Below, in pieces: positions 34,015-43,870 of a stretch of DNA of 64,000 bases. The DNA is from Bacteroidales bacterium. Its GTDB lineage: Bacteria; Bacteroidota; Bacteroidia; Bacteroidales; Bacteroidaceae. The position numbers and the translations under genes are program-made. Numbering within the stretch: the first letter of the stretch is position 1; each line of letters opens with the position of its first letter. The stretch covers positions 22,482 through 86,481 of the forward strand of contig SUXQ01000007.1 of NCBI GenBank assembly GCA_015060905.1, read 5' to 3'. The notes beneath the pieces were generated by a model, which saw only the letters and a program-made list of their open reading frames with translations, made no database searches and was not told where the DNA came from.

Positions 34015-34388
34015 ACTGCGCTCGCTGTAAAAAATCGAAGCAAGTTTCATGTTTTTTGCTCGTTTGTTGCTATCTTTATAGAAGATTTACTGCGCTCGCT
34101 GTAAAAAATCTAAACAAGTTTCATGTTTTTTGCTCGCTTGTTGCTATCTTTGAGGGGAAACCTCGAAAATAGGATGCGGCTCGGAATAAAAAACAAGCAC
34201 ACTTATTTTTTCTTCGCTCGCCTTTCACTATCTTTGTAGAAGATTTACTGCACTCGCTGTGAAAAATATTCAAGCAAGCTTGATATTTCTCGCTCGTTTG
34301 TCACTATCTTTGTAGAAGATTTACTGCACTCGCTGTGAAAAATATTCAAGCAAGCTTGGTATTTCTCGCTCGTTTGTCACTATCTTTG
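34015..34388 (+). repeat. Five-box class I promoter repeat array
   Basis: TATCTTTA (34071-34078) and four TATCTTTG boxes at 34145, 34229, 34305 and 34381, spaced 74, 84, 76 and 76 bp. Each unit has ACTGC(G/A)CTCGCTGT, a palindrome and CTCGTTTGT before its box. The palindrome arms change together: GAAGC/GCTTC at the window start, CAAGC/GCTTG here at 34273 and 34349, and weaker forms in the first two units. The units match the 76-bp repeat at 1-204. The third unit is diverged. Confidence 0.9.
34381..34388 (+). promoter_or_regulatory. -7 box TATCTTTG proximal to the HD-domain gene
   Basis: Last box of the array, 23 bp before the ATG at 34412. Confidence 0.65.
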
Positions 34389-34411
34389 AGGCAACAAAAA
34401 ACAACCACACA

Positions 34412-34951
34412 ATGAACTACACAAACATAATCAACAAATACTACCCCGAAGACAACGACTGCAAACGCACACTGCTCAAACACAGCAGAATGGTCGCCGA
34501 CTACGCATTGAAAATAGCCGACAACCACCCCGAGCTTAACCTCGACAAAAAATTCATCGAAGAAGCAGCCATGCTGCACGACATAGGAATATTCCTAACC
34601 TCGGCCCCGGACATAGGCTGCACAGGCGACGCACCCTACATCTGTCACGGACACCTCGGCGCCCAACTCCTAAGAAAAGAAGGATACCCCCTCCACGCCC
34701 GCGTATGCGAGCGTCACACAGGCACAGGCCTCACAAAAGAAAATATAATAAAAAACGGATGGCCGCTGCCGCAACAAGACCTACTGCCCGAGAGCCTCGA
34801 AGAACAAGTAATATGCTTCGCCGACAAATTCTTCTCAAAAGTAAAATACCTACACAAACCCCGCACATACGAGCAAGTACTCGCCGGCATGGCGCGCATT
34901 TCACCCCAAAGTGTAGAGAAAATAGAAAAATGGGCAGCACTTTTCCTATGA
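34412..34951 (+). CDS. HD-domain phosphohydrolase
   Basis: A 179-residue HD-domain protein with metal ligands His24, His56-Asp57 in the motif HDIG, His in CHGHLGAQLL and CERHTG, and a late Asp in CFADKF. HDIG proteins cleave phosphoester bonds of nucleotides or related compounds; the substrate here is unknown. It is single and soluble, and is driven by an unusual five-promoter array. lptD follows 92 bp later under its own promoter. Confidence 0.85.
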   Translation: MNYTNIINKYYPEDNDCKRTLLKHSRMVADYALKIADNHPELNLDKKFIEEAAMLHDIGIFLTSAPDIGCTGDAPYICHGHLGAQLLRKEGYPLHARVCERHTGTGLTKENIIKNGWPLPQQDLLPESLEEQVICFADKFFSKVKYLHKPRTYEQVLAGMARISPQSVEKIEKWAALFL

Positions 34952-35009
34952 ATATAGTTAATAAATGTGCTTTTTTGCACATAAATTTCAAATACTCCTT
35001 TTTATTTCG

Positions 35010-35017
35010 TATTTTTG
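35010..35017 (+). promoter_or_regulatory. -7 box TATTTTTG for lptD
   Basis: Perfect TAnnTTTG, 26 bp before the lptD ATG. Confidence 0.6.
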
Positions 35018-35043
35018 CCGATTGTACGGAGTAAACTATTTAA

Positions 35044-37845
35044 ATGAAACAAAAAATCAGATTAAATTCCATAATTAAAGCACTGATCATGCTCACAATC
35101 GTTGCATCCACCATGCGACCGGTTGCAGCATCGTCACCCTCGACAAGCACAATCATCTCCGTCACGCCCCACTCCGACACAATCATCAAGAAAGACACCA
35201 CACTGAACGACACAATAAAAATTCCCGTCGATTCACTGTTAAAATCACCCAAAGACACCACCGAGAAAAAAGAGCCGTTAGAAGCCCCCGTCTTTTACGA
35301 ATCGAACGACTCAATGGTGTGGATTATGGGCGGCAACGCCAACCTCTACGGCAAAGGCAACGTAAAATACGAAAATATAGAGCTCGACGCAAGCATCATC
35401 TCCATGAACATGGACAGCAGCGTCGTACACGCATACGGCAGCACCGACTCATTGGGAAACACATCAGGCCTGCCCGTATTCAAGGACGGCAGCACCCCCT
35501 ACGAATCGGACAAGATAAAATACAATTTCAAGTCCAAGAAAGGCGTCATAAACAACGTATACACCCAACAAGGCGACGGCTACATGATGGGTACCACCGC
35601 CAAGAAAGACGACGAAGGCGCCTTCTATCTGCGCAAAGGAAAATACACCACCTGTGACGCCGAACACCCCCACTGGTACATAAGCCTCACCCGCGCCAAA
35701 GTACGTCCCAAGAAAGACGCAATAACCGGCCCCGCATATTTTGTCGTCGAGGACGTACCCCTGCCCCTCGCAATCCCCTTCGGCTTTTTCCCATTCACCG
35801 ACAGCTACTCCTCGGGATTCATCATGCCCTCCTACGGCGACGACTCCGAGCGCGGCTTCTATTTAAAAGACGGCGGATACTACTTTGCCATAAGCGACAA
35901 AATGGACCTGCGAGTAACCGGCGAGCTATTCACCAAAGGCTCATGGGGAGTAGCCGCAGCCTCCACCTACACACAGCGATACAAATACTCGGGAAGCTTC
36001 GACCTCAGCTACCTTGTGACAAAAGAAGGCGAAAGAAACCTCCCCGACTACTCGGTAGGTAAAAACTTCAGAATACAGTGGAGCCACCGACAAGACAGCA
36101 AAGCAAGCCCCAACAGCAACTTTGCGGCAAGCGTAAACTTTGCAACCTCGAGCTACGAAAAATCCAACCTCTACAGCATATACAACCCCATGCTAAGCTC
36201 GCAAAGCGTGCGCACCTCAAGCGTCAGCTACTCACGCACATTCAGCGAAATAGGCCTCACAATATCATCAACCTTCAACGCCTCGCAGAACATACAAGAC
36301 TCAACCGTCGCTCTCACCTTCCCCAGCCTCAACATCTCGCTTAACAGATTCTACCCCCTGAAGCGCAAAAGAAAGATGGGCGAGGACCGTTGGTACGAAA
36401 AAATCTCCCTCTCGTACAGCGGCCAGATGAGCAACAGCATCAGCACAAAAGAGGACAAAATATTTAAGTCGAGCCTCATAAAAGACTGGCGCAACGGATT
36501 CAAGCACAACATCCCCATAAGCGCCACATTCCAACTGTTCGACTACATAAACATCACCCCCAGCTTCAATTACACCGAACGCTGGTACTCATACAAAGTA
36601 AATCAACATTGGGACGAACGCACCATGAAAGCCGCCCGCGACACAGTATACGGCTTTAACCGAGTGTACAACTACAACATGTCATTAGGCATGAACACCA
36701 CCCTATACGGATTCTACCAACCCGCAGGATTCATGGAAAAGAGCCGCGTACACATGGTACGTCACGTCTTTAAGCCGTCAATATCATTCAGCTACGCCCC
36801 CGACTTTGGAGCCTCGCGTTACGGATACTACGACACATACACCTACACCGACGAAGATGGCGAAGTACATCTGGTCGAATACTCACCCTACAATGGCATG
36901 CTATACGGAGTCCCCGGACGCGGAAAGACCGGTAGCGTAAGCTTCGACGTAAGCAACAACGTAGAAATGAAGTGGCGCACAAAGAGCGACTCGCTGCGCA
37001 AAGTCAGCATCATCGACGAATTAGGCGCAAGCCTCTCCTACAACCTTGCCGCCAAGCAAAAACAATGGAGCAACCTAAACACCCGCCTGCGTCTGAAACT
37101 CTCAAAGAGCTACACCTTCAGCATGAACGCCACATGGGCAACCTACGCATACACATTCAACGAAAATGGACAAGTAGTCGAAGGAAACAGAACAGAATGG
37201 TCATACGGCCGTTTCGGACGTTTCCAGGGCATGAGCCAGAATATCTCATACACATTCAACAACGGCACATTTAAAAAAGTAGCCTCACTCTTCGGCAAAA
37301 AAAAGGAAAAAGAAGAAGGAGAAAAAGAGATGACACAAGAAGAGCTTGCAGCACAAGTACAAGCCAACAGAGAAGCAGCAGCCACAGGCCGCATACAAGG
37401 CAGCAGCAGCGGTGCCGGAGTAAAGCCCAAAGGCAAAGCCAAAGACGCCTCGGTAGACGAAGACGGCTATATGCCCTTCAAACTACCGTGGAACTTCACC
37501 GTCTCGTACGGAATAACAATGTCCGAGGACCGCTCGGCACAGATAAACATCAAGACCATGCGCTACCCCTACAAGTTCACACAAAACATGAACTTCTCGG
37601 GTAACATCACAATCTCCGACGGATGGAAAATAAACTACACCTCGGGTTACAATTTCGAGAACAAGAAGCTGACGACCACCACCATGAACCTCTCGCGCGA
37701 CCTTCACTGCTTCGAAATGACCTGCGGAATAGTCCTCAGCCCCTACACGTCGTTCAACTTCAGTTTCCGCGCAACCTCGCAGATGCTCGCCGACGCCCTT
37801 AAATGGGACAAGCGCAACAGCGGCAGCAACATCGATTGGTACTAA
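35044..37845 (+). CDS. lptD: LPS-assembly protein LptD-like outer-membrane barrel
   Basis: A 933-residue exported protein. After a signal peptide (about 1-29) and a Ser/Thr/Lys-rich stretch comes an OstA/LptA-like jellyroll (GGNANLYGKGNVKYENIELDA in parts; DKIKYNFKSKKGVINNVYT in parts). The segment LPLAIPFGFFPFTDSYSSGFIMPSYG, typical of Bacteroidota LptD, leads into a large beta barrel. A Lys/Glu-rich, then Gly/Ser-rich insertion at about residues 756-808 is probably a flexible loop. LptD places lipopolysaccharide in the outer leaflet. Single gene with its own promoter and terminator. Confidence 0.88.
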   Translation: MKQKIRLNSIIKALIMLTIVASTMRPVAASSPSTSTIISVTPHSDTIIKKDTTLNDTIKIPVDSLLKSPKDTTEKKEPLEAPVFYESNDSMVWIMGGNANLYGKGNVKYENIELDASIISMNMDSSVVHAYGSTDSLGNTSGLPVFKDGSTPYESDKIKYNFKSKKGVINNVYTQQGDGYMMGTTAKKDDEGAFYLRKGKYTTCDAEHPHWYISLTRAKVRPKKDAITGPAYFVVEDVPLPLAIPFGFFPFTDSYSSGFIMPSYGDDSERGFYLKDGGYYFAISDKMDLRVTGELFTKGSWGVAAASTYTQRYKYSGSFDLSYLVTKEGERNLPDYSVGKNFRIQWSHRQDSKASPNSNFAASVNFATSSYEKSNLYSIYNPMLSSQSVRTSSVSYSRTFSEIGLTISSTFNASQNIQDSTVALTFPSLNISLNRFYPLKRKRKMGEDRWYEKISLSYSGQMSNSISTKEDKIFKSSLIKDWRNGFKHNIPISATFQLFDYINITPSFNYTERWYSYKVNQHWDERTMKAARDTVYGFNRVYNYNMSLGMNTTLYGFYQPAGFMEKSRVHMVRHVFKPSISFSYAPDFGASRYGYYDTYTYTDEDGEVHLVEYSPYNGMLYGVPGRGKTGSVSFDVSNNVEMKWRTKSDSLRKVSIIDELGASLSYNLAAKQKQWSNLNTRLRLKLSKSYTFSMNATWATYAYTFNENGQVVEGNRTEWSYGRFGRFQGMSQNISYTFNNGTFKKVASLFGKKKEKEEGEKEMTQEELAAQVQANREAAATGRIQGSSSGAGVKPKGKAKDASVDEDGYMPFKLPWNFTVSYGITMSEDRSAQINIKTMRYPYKFTQNMNFSGNITISDGWKINYTSGYNFENKKLTTTTMNLSRDLHCFEMTCGIVLSPYTSFNFSFRATSQMLADALKWDKRNSGSNIDWY

Positions 37846-37852
37846 CAAGCAC

Positions 37853-37885
37853 AACCCCTCTCTGCTTGCAGAGAGGGGTTATTCT
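37853..37885 (+). terminator. Terminator after lptD
   Basis: Stem ACCCCTCTCTGC / GCAGAGAGGGGT with a 2-nt loop, followed by a T-rich stretch. Confidence 0.88.
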
Positions 37886-38029
37886 TTGCAGACGCATGTA
37901 ATCTGCTTCAAAAAAAAAAAAAATGGATGAGATAATGTATATATAATTAAGATTCGATGCAAAGATACAATCATCCACATTATTCAAGGTTGCAGAATTA
38001 ACACAAACAACAGATGCAGGGCTATTTAT

Positions 38030-38867
38030 TATAGTGATTGAGGAAAAAGTTACCCTAATTTGATGCTAACTTCTGTATATTACAGCACTCTTTACCCTTA
38101 ATCTTTTGTTGCTAATTTATAGGCAGTCGTTTCTATCCTTACTTTTCGTCGCCCGAAAAGTAACAAAAGGGCACAGCGCAGACAAAATCAGTTTCTCGCT
38201 CCTCTGCTCACGAATTTTCGCCGGGCGAAAATATTGCCATCGGCGAACTTTGGCTGCGCTCGCTTATAATTGCAAGCAAGCTTGCATTCTACTCGCTGGC
38301 ACGAACTTTGTCTCGTTCGTCGTTCGCTTGCCGGCAACTTTCCCTTGATAGTCGCGGGAGGCGCAAGTTTGGCCACGCTTACAGCGCGTCAGAAAACTTG
38401 CACCTCTTTTCCGCGCCTATCTGCGGCCGTTGCCTGTGATTTTGACAACGCTGTATTTTTTTAAAGTAACCGTTTGCAAGCAATAAGTAATAAATTTATA
38501 GCATCGGTAACTTCTAAAAATTTCCGGCACCGTTAAAGAGCACAGCGAGAGCTCGGCTGTTTTTCGGAAATAGTGCGAGGACTGTTTGACTGTGGGTTAG
38601 ATGCGTAAAACGCAGCTAACCGAAGGAGTTCCGCAGCGCCCGAAAAACAGCCGACAGGCTTGAGTGACAAGGCTCGTTCGACTGAGGAATGTTGCTTTTA
38701 GCAACTTGTGAACAAAGAACGAGTCGACTGCTCTTTCCGTGTGCCGGGGCTTTTGCTTCTTTTGCCCGGCAAAAGAAGGGAATAGAAAAATCAACCTCTC
38801 AAATTGCAACAACAATTAAGGGTAAAATAAACAGTCAATTAAAGAAACTTTTTCCTCAATCACCATA
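38030..38867 (-). mobile_element. Noncoding composite repeat element E1 (modules B-A, minus orientation)
   Basis: Bounded by 22-bp terminal inverted repeats (TATAGTGATTGAGGAAAAAG... at 38032 and its complement ending at 38867, one mismatch). On the minus strand it contains module B (38787-38525) then module A (38475-38100), both recurring at 46.7 and 53.1 kb. It is packed with hairpins, for example CTTCTTTTGCC/GGCAAAAGAAG (38756-38778) and TTACTTTTCG/CGAAAAGTAA (38139-38163). No transposase. Short ORFs inside are not maintained between copies. It behaves like a non-autonomous, MITE-like or structured-RNA repeat; no target-site duplication was seen. Confidence 0.75.
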
Positions 38868-39139
38868 AAACAAGAATTATAATCACAAGAACAAAAGCTA
38901 TTTTATAAAGAAAAAAGCAAAAACATCTAGATTCTTCGTCGGTAACCGGAAAAAAAGTGAGTTACCGACGAAGAATCGAAAGAAACACTATTCAACAGCA
39001 CAAAATATAACCCACAGCTACACTCGTTACAGCATACTAATAATCCGCTGATTATTAAACAGTGGCCTACAACCCTTTGGAATTATTGCAAATTAAAAAC
39101 CTAAGTGACAGACACCCTACCTGCGCAGATACAAAAAAA
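38868..39139. other. Intergenic stretch with an isolated 17-bp hairpin
   Basis: AT-rich, no ORF. It contains a perfect inverted repeat GATTCTTCGTCGGTAAC (38930-38946) / GTTACCGACGAAGAATC (38961-38977) with a 14-nt loop. Neither side has the T run of a terminator. It may be an operator or an RNA element; nothing else is visible. Confidence 0.7.
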
Positions 39140-39166
39140 GAGGGGCGACCATTTTGGTCGCCCCTC
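39140..39166 (-). terminator. Terminator of the OmpA/coiled-coil operon
   Basis: Stem GAGGGGCGACC / GGTCGCCCCTC with a 5-nt loop, then a T run on the minus strand (plus AAAAAAAG at 39133-39140). Confidence 0.9.
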
Positions 39167-39207
39167 ATCTAATATTACCTATAAGGTTATTAACATTCTA
39201 TTACTTA

Positions 39208-42200
39208 TTATTTTGCGGGCTGGAATGTAACGTTAAGTGTTGCTTTCTTACCACCCTCTTCACCCCATGCGTAGTCGATAGTTGCATCTACCTTAATTGT
39301 AACAGGTTTGTCAAGTTCAAGGTTAGCTGTATTATCGAATGTCAAGACACGATTAGCCTCGTCGTATTTGATTACGTGAGCATACTTGTCGGGAATTTCA
39401 GAATCAGCAACTTTGAATGTCATTACAGGTGTATATACACCACCGTAAATGCCAGCGATTTTCTTACCAGAAGCCCAACCGTTTGTTCCATTACCAACAA
39501 TGTATTTACCGGCATCTGTGAGAAGATCTACTGTGAATCCGTCACCGTCACCAAGTACTGTAGCGTTGTCACTACCATCGCGGCTCTCATAGATAGAGAA
39601 GCGTGAGCGAACATCAAGGCTGTACTTCTGTACCTCGGCAATGTTGATAGTAATATCCTCAGCTACAAGGTCAGTGAAGGGATCGAACTTATTAACAACG
39701 TAGTTCTTATAAGCATCATCTGTATCGAAGACAGTCTCAAGAGCGATCTTCTGGCCTTCAGTGTGCTGCAAGTACAAGTTACCCTTAACATTTACAAATT
39801 CTGTCTTACCATTGTAAGCAAGTACGTTACCTGTAAACGCTATACCTGTGTCGTAGGTAGCATCCTCAATTGCAAACTCAGTTACCAAGCCAAGCTCACC
39901 AAGATTTGTTACAACCTTATCATCCTTATCAACAACTACGAACGCTTTGTCCATATCGATGTTAGATACTGAGAATGATGTAAGTGCTACAGATGTCTTG
40001 TCAGGTGAGTAGTTACCCTGAACATCTGAATAGAGACCTGTCTCTGCGCTCTTCACCCAAAGATCAACGTGTGCGAAGTTGTATGCAGCCTTAGGCATTT
40101 CGAAATCAACAGTGTAAACCAATTTCACCTTCTGACCGTACCACAATGTAATATCGTCAGTGTAAATAACCTTAGTAGGTATAAATGAGAAGTCATTGTA
40201 GTAGAATGAAACATTAGCTGTAGCATTATCATTATCAACTACAATATCTGTATCAGTTGTAGTAGCAACAGCAGCATTCTCATCTGCTTTCATAGTCTTA
40301 TTCTCAACGAAACTATTATTTGAAAGTACATCCTCCAAGAAGTCAGCCTCAGTCATTCCGCTAAGATCGTAATCTTCATTATCATTCAATTCTGTGTAGA
40401 TAGCATTAAGCTTCATATCCTCCAATTCACCGGTAGAGAACTTCAAGTCTTTCTTAAGCTCAACTGTTGCAGATGCAGGAATTTCAACAACGATGTCACG
40501 AGGACGGTCAACAGTCTTAACAGTAAGAGCGAGGTCTACGCGAACTGACTTATTCTTAGTATACTTATAAGTGATCTTGTATTCCTTATTCCATTCGAAT
40601 GTCTCAAACTCAGCCAATACAACTTCATTCTCTTTCGCACCATTAGCAATACGAGCCTTTGTGAGACCACTGCCATTCCAGCCATCAAGTCCGGTGTAAC
40701 CGCTTGAAATAAGGTCAGAAAGTTTAACGCCGTCAAGTTCCTTAACAATCTCATCATTTGTCATTTCAAAGTTAAATGCAAGATTCTCACGTGCGTAAGC
40801 AATATCGTTTGTAGCATCAGCATCCAATCTGCTTGCATCAGCCTCAGCATCATCTGCGTAGTTCCATACAACATCATCAACAGAAGCTTTCAATTCAATA
40901 ATGTTGGGAGCGATTACAACGAACTGTGTTGCAGATAACTTAAAACCATCAACATTATATGTTCCTGTGTACTCGAGTTTAGAACCTACAGTCTGTGCTG
41001 TAGCTTTCTCTGTGAGCCATACAACAGGCTGGATAGTTGTTTTTACATCAGCCTCTTTACCTGCCTCGAGTTCCGCAGCATCTTTAATGTTGTTATAGTC
41101 GAAGAAACCGAGCAAAGTTGCTTGTTTAAATTTACCATCCTCTTCAGTAGCATCATCTGCAACTACATCAGCCGGATTGTGGTTGTAACCCTTAACGCTA
41201 TATTTGAAAGTGGGAACAGCTACATCGTAACCTTCTTCAATCATCTGAGCGTAAGTATATTTAGTACTACCAATTGTGTAAACTACATTGCAACCCTCAA
41301 GAACATTTTTCTTACCGTCTGACTCGAAGCTGTCAAACTCAAGAGCTTTGTCTGAATTTCTCATTGTGTACTCAATGTAGAGAGAGTCGAAGTCTTTAGT
41401 CTCTTTGCTGAGAGATACAGTAATCCTCTCTGTATTATCCACGGTGGGAGTCAAGTTTGTGTAGCAGCTTGAAAGGTTAGCAGAAGAATAGTTCACGTCA
41501 TCTTCGTAATCCAATACAAGTGATGCGCTGTAAGATTTAGAAGCTTCATAGAACTCATCTCCTAAGCCGCGTGCCTCGAATGTAATGTTGATGATACCAT
41601 CATTAGCTGATTCAAGCTCAACTTTCTTAATGTTAAGTGCAGCAGCACCACCACGTGAAGAAGCCAATTTCACACCACGAACATCAAATCTCAATGTTGA
41701 ATTATCATTGTTATATGCTGCAACAATAGCCTCGGCACAAGCAGCAGGATAAACCTGATATTTCATTGATGAAGCAGCCTCGATAATTTTAGTAGTGTTA
41801 CCACCGTCTGTCATTATTGCATATTTGATAGTAGCTTTGCCATCATCATAATCGGGAACGTAAACAATGCTCTGAACGCGTTTCATGAGCTTGTTCATGT
41901 TAGCCTCAATATCTTTCTTGAGGTTCTCGATTGTCTCGTTCAAAGTAGCAACCTCTGCGTTAAGGTCATCAGCAAGTGCCTGGATCTTTTCTGTTGTAGA
42001 CTCCTCTAACTTAATGATCTCAGCATCGGTATAATCTTTGCTGTCTTTCTTAGCATTCTCTATTTCAGTTTTTACAGTTTCTTTGTATTTTGCAAGATCC
42101 TCTTTGAGAAGTGTGATTGCATTTGTAAGCTCATCGATACGTACAGCATTTTTGTCTACTGTGCCTGTCAAGTTAGATACAAGGAATGCAAGTTCTTTGT

Positions 42201-43821
42201 CTTTTGCTACAAGGTCAGCGAATTGCTTAGCGTTCTCTTTGTCCATAGCGTTGAGCTTTGTCCAAACTTCAGCAAACTTAACAGCCTCTTTTGCATCAGA
42301 AGTTTCAAGAAGTCTTGCGAATTCAGCAGCAGCAGCCTCGTCAGCAGCCTTAAGTTCGTTGTATTTCTCTAAAAGGTCTTCTGCAGCAGCCTCGTCAGCA
42401 AGTACAAGCTCAGCATAGTTAGCAGCAACAGTTGCAGAGATTGCATCGTCAGCAGCCATAAGTTTCGCAACTTCTTCTTCTATTTTAGCAAGAAGTTCCT
42501 TGTCGCTCTGTGCAAGCTCGGCGCACTCAGCGGCAATAGTAGCATAGATGATAGAGTCCTCTTTTGAAAGCTGAGCGAATTTCTCGGCAAGGTCAGCCTC
42601 AATAGCCTCAAGTTGCTCTGCGAGATTATCGTCAGCAGCTTTAAGCTCGTTGTATTTTGCTAAGATTTCAGCAGCAAGCTCGCCGTCTTTCTTATCGAGC
42701 TCTGCGTCTTTTGCTTCGAGAGCTGAAATTTTCGCTGTAAACTGTGCAATAGCGTTGTTCAAAGCTACGTTTGTAGCGTTGATAGAAGCCAAGTTTTCAG
42801 CTACGTCTGACTGAAGAGCTGCAATATCACTTGTGTTAGCAGCAATGTTGCTGTATGCCTCATCAAGCTGTGCCTGAAGTTCATTCTTAACGTCGGTGAT
42901 GCGTTTGTTCAACTCTTTGTCTTTGTTTGTAAGCTTAACATTTGCGTACTCCAAAGCCTCAACAGCCTCGGTAAGTGCTTCAAACTGTGCAGCAGCGTCA
43001 GCTTTGTAGCTTTCAAAGTCGGCAGCATCAAGTTTAAGTGACTGGAGTGTAGCAATTGAACCGTTTATTGTCTCGATTGCAGCGTCAATCTGAGCATCTT
43101 TTGCCTCGAGAGCAGCAATCTTACCTGCTACAAGAGTCTGATAATCTGCGAATGCCTTAGCCTGCTGAGCCATGTTCTCCTGAATAGTCTTGATAGCTGC
43201 AGCGTTTGTTGCGATGTCACCTGCATTCTTAGAAATGAGGTCGTTGAGCTCTTTACCGAGAGCGTCCATTTCCTCGTCCAAGTCTGCGATTTTCTTCTCG
43301 AGCTCTGCATCTTTTGCATTAAGATCGCTTACGTTTGCTTTCAAGCCTTCAATCTGAGCCTCGGCAGCAGCGATTTTCTCATTTACGTTTGCAATCTCTT
43401 CAGCAATTTTTGCATTAAGTTCAGCCGCAACGCCATCAATTTTGTTGTTGAGACCGCTCTCTACACCATCGATTTTGCTGTTGAGGGCATCCTGAGCCGC
43501 GCTAAGCTGAGCTTTAAGGTCTACGATTGCTGCGTTTGCATCAGCAATTGATGCCTTAAGAGTTTCGTCGCTCGCTTTGAGGGCATCGATATCCTCTTTG
43601 TGAGCAGCTTTAATCTCGGTTGCAAGAGCCTGCTGAGCAGCAGTCAAATTTGCAACTGACTTTTCAAGATCCGCTTTGAGGGGATTAATCTCACCGGCGA
43701 TAACCTGATCGATGCGGTTATTAAGATCCTTAATATCCTCATCATAATCAGTACAACCAACCGCAACAAAAGCAAGACCTAACAGAAGTGCTTTTGTAAT
43801 GTTAAATAAATTTTTCTTCAT
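39208..43821 (-). CDS. Giant coiled-coil surface lipoprotein (1537 residues)
   Basis: Signal peptide with lipobox VAVGC (Cys23), then TDYDEDIKDL, an acidic start that fits surface-exported Bacteroides lipoproteins. Residues about 25-690 are almost continuous coiled coil, rich in Ala, Lys, Glu and Asp, with repeats such as NNKIDG, LEAKDAELDKK and AADEAAAEF. From about residue 695 the protein turns beta-rich (SIVYVPDYDDGKATIKY onward) with several likely Ig-like or jellyroll units to the end. The stalk-and-head layout suggests a filamentous adhesin or S-layer-like spacer; the function is inference. The N-terminal pattern resembles proteins annotated as PL29-lyase N-terminal domain. It lies 49 bp downstream of an OmpA-family gene. 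Confidence 0.82.
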   Translation of the reverse strand: MKKNLFNITKALLLGLAFVAVGCTDYDEDIKDLNNRIDQVIAGEINPLKADLEKSVANLTAAQQALATEIKAAHKEDIDALKASDETLKASIADANAAIVDLKAQLSAAQDALNSKIDGVESGLNNKIDGVAAELNAKIAEEIANVNEKIAAAEAQIEGLKANVSDLNAKDAELEKKIADLDEEMDALGKELNDLISKNAGDIATNAAAIKTIQENMAQQAKAFADYQTLVAGKIAALEAKDAQIDAAIETINGSIATLQSLKLDAADFESYKADAAAQFEALTEAVEALEYANVKLTNKDKELNKRITDVKNELQAQLDEAYSNIAANTSDIAALQSDVAENLASINATNVALNNAIAQFTAKISALEAKDAELDKKDGELAAEILAKYNELKAADDNLAEQLEAIEADLAEKFAQLSKEDSIIYATIAAECAELAQSDKELLAKIEEEVAKLMAADDAISATVAANYAELVLADEAAAEDLLEKYNELKAADEAAAAEFARLLETSDAKEAVKFAEVWTKLNAMDKENAKQFADLVAKDKELAFLVSNLTGTVDKNAVRIDELTNAITLLKEDLAKYKETVKTEIENAKKDSKDYTDAEIIKLEESTTEKIQALADDLNAEVATLNETIENLKKDIEANMNKLMKRVQSIVYVPDYDDGKATIKYAIMTDGGNTTKIIEAASSMKYQVYPAACAEAIVAAYNNDNSTLRFDVRGVKLASSRGGAAALNIKKVELESANDGIINITFEARGLGDEFYEASKSYSASLVLDYEDDVNYSSANLSSCYTNLTPTVDNTERITVSLSKETKDFDSLYIEYTMRNSDKALEFDSFESDGKKNVLEGCNVVYTIGSTKYTYAQMIEEGYDVAVPTFKYSVKGYNHNPADVVADDATEEDGKFKQATLLGFFDYNNIKDAAELEAGKEADVKTTIQPVVWLTEKATAQTVGSKLEYTGTYNVDGFKLSATQFVVIAPNIIELKASVDDVVWNYADDAEADASRLDADATNDIAYARENLAFNFEMTNDEIVKELDGVKLSDLISSGYTGLDGWNGSGLTKARIANGAKENEVVLAEFETFEWNKEYKITYKYTKNKSVRVDLALTVKTVDRPRDIVVEIPASATVELKKDLKFSTGELEDMKLNAIYTELNDNEDYDLSGMTEADFLEDVLSNNSFVENKTMKADENAAVATTTDTDIVVDNDNATANVSFYYNDFSFIPTKVIYTDDITLWYGQKVKLVYTVDFEMPKAAYNFAHVDLWVKSAETGLYSDVQGNYSPDKTSVALTSFSVSNIDMDKAFVVVDKDDKVVTNLGELGLVTEFAIEDATYDTGIAFTGNVLAYNGKTEFVNVKGNLYLQHTEGQKIALETVFDTDDAYKNYVVNKFDPFTDLVAEDITINIAEVQKYSLDVRSRFSIYESRDGSDNATVLGDGDGFTVDLLTDAGKYIVGNGTNGWASGKKIAGIYGGVYTPVMTFKVADSEIPDKYAHVIKYDEANRVLTFDNTANLELDKPVTIKVDATIDYAWGEEGGKKATLNVTFQPAK

Positions 43822-43870
43822 ACTGAAAAAAGTTAATAAATAAAAGGTTTAAAATTATATCTCTATTTTG

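Noticed and set aside
34015-34388. CRISPR or minisatellite inside a gene
   Set aside because: Units have no spacers and lie entirely upstream of a start codon, each with a promoter box.
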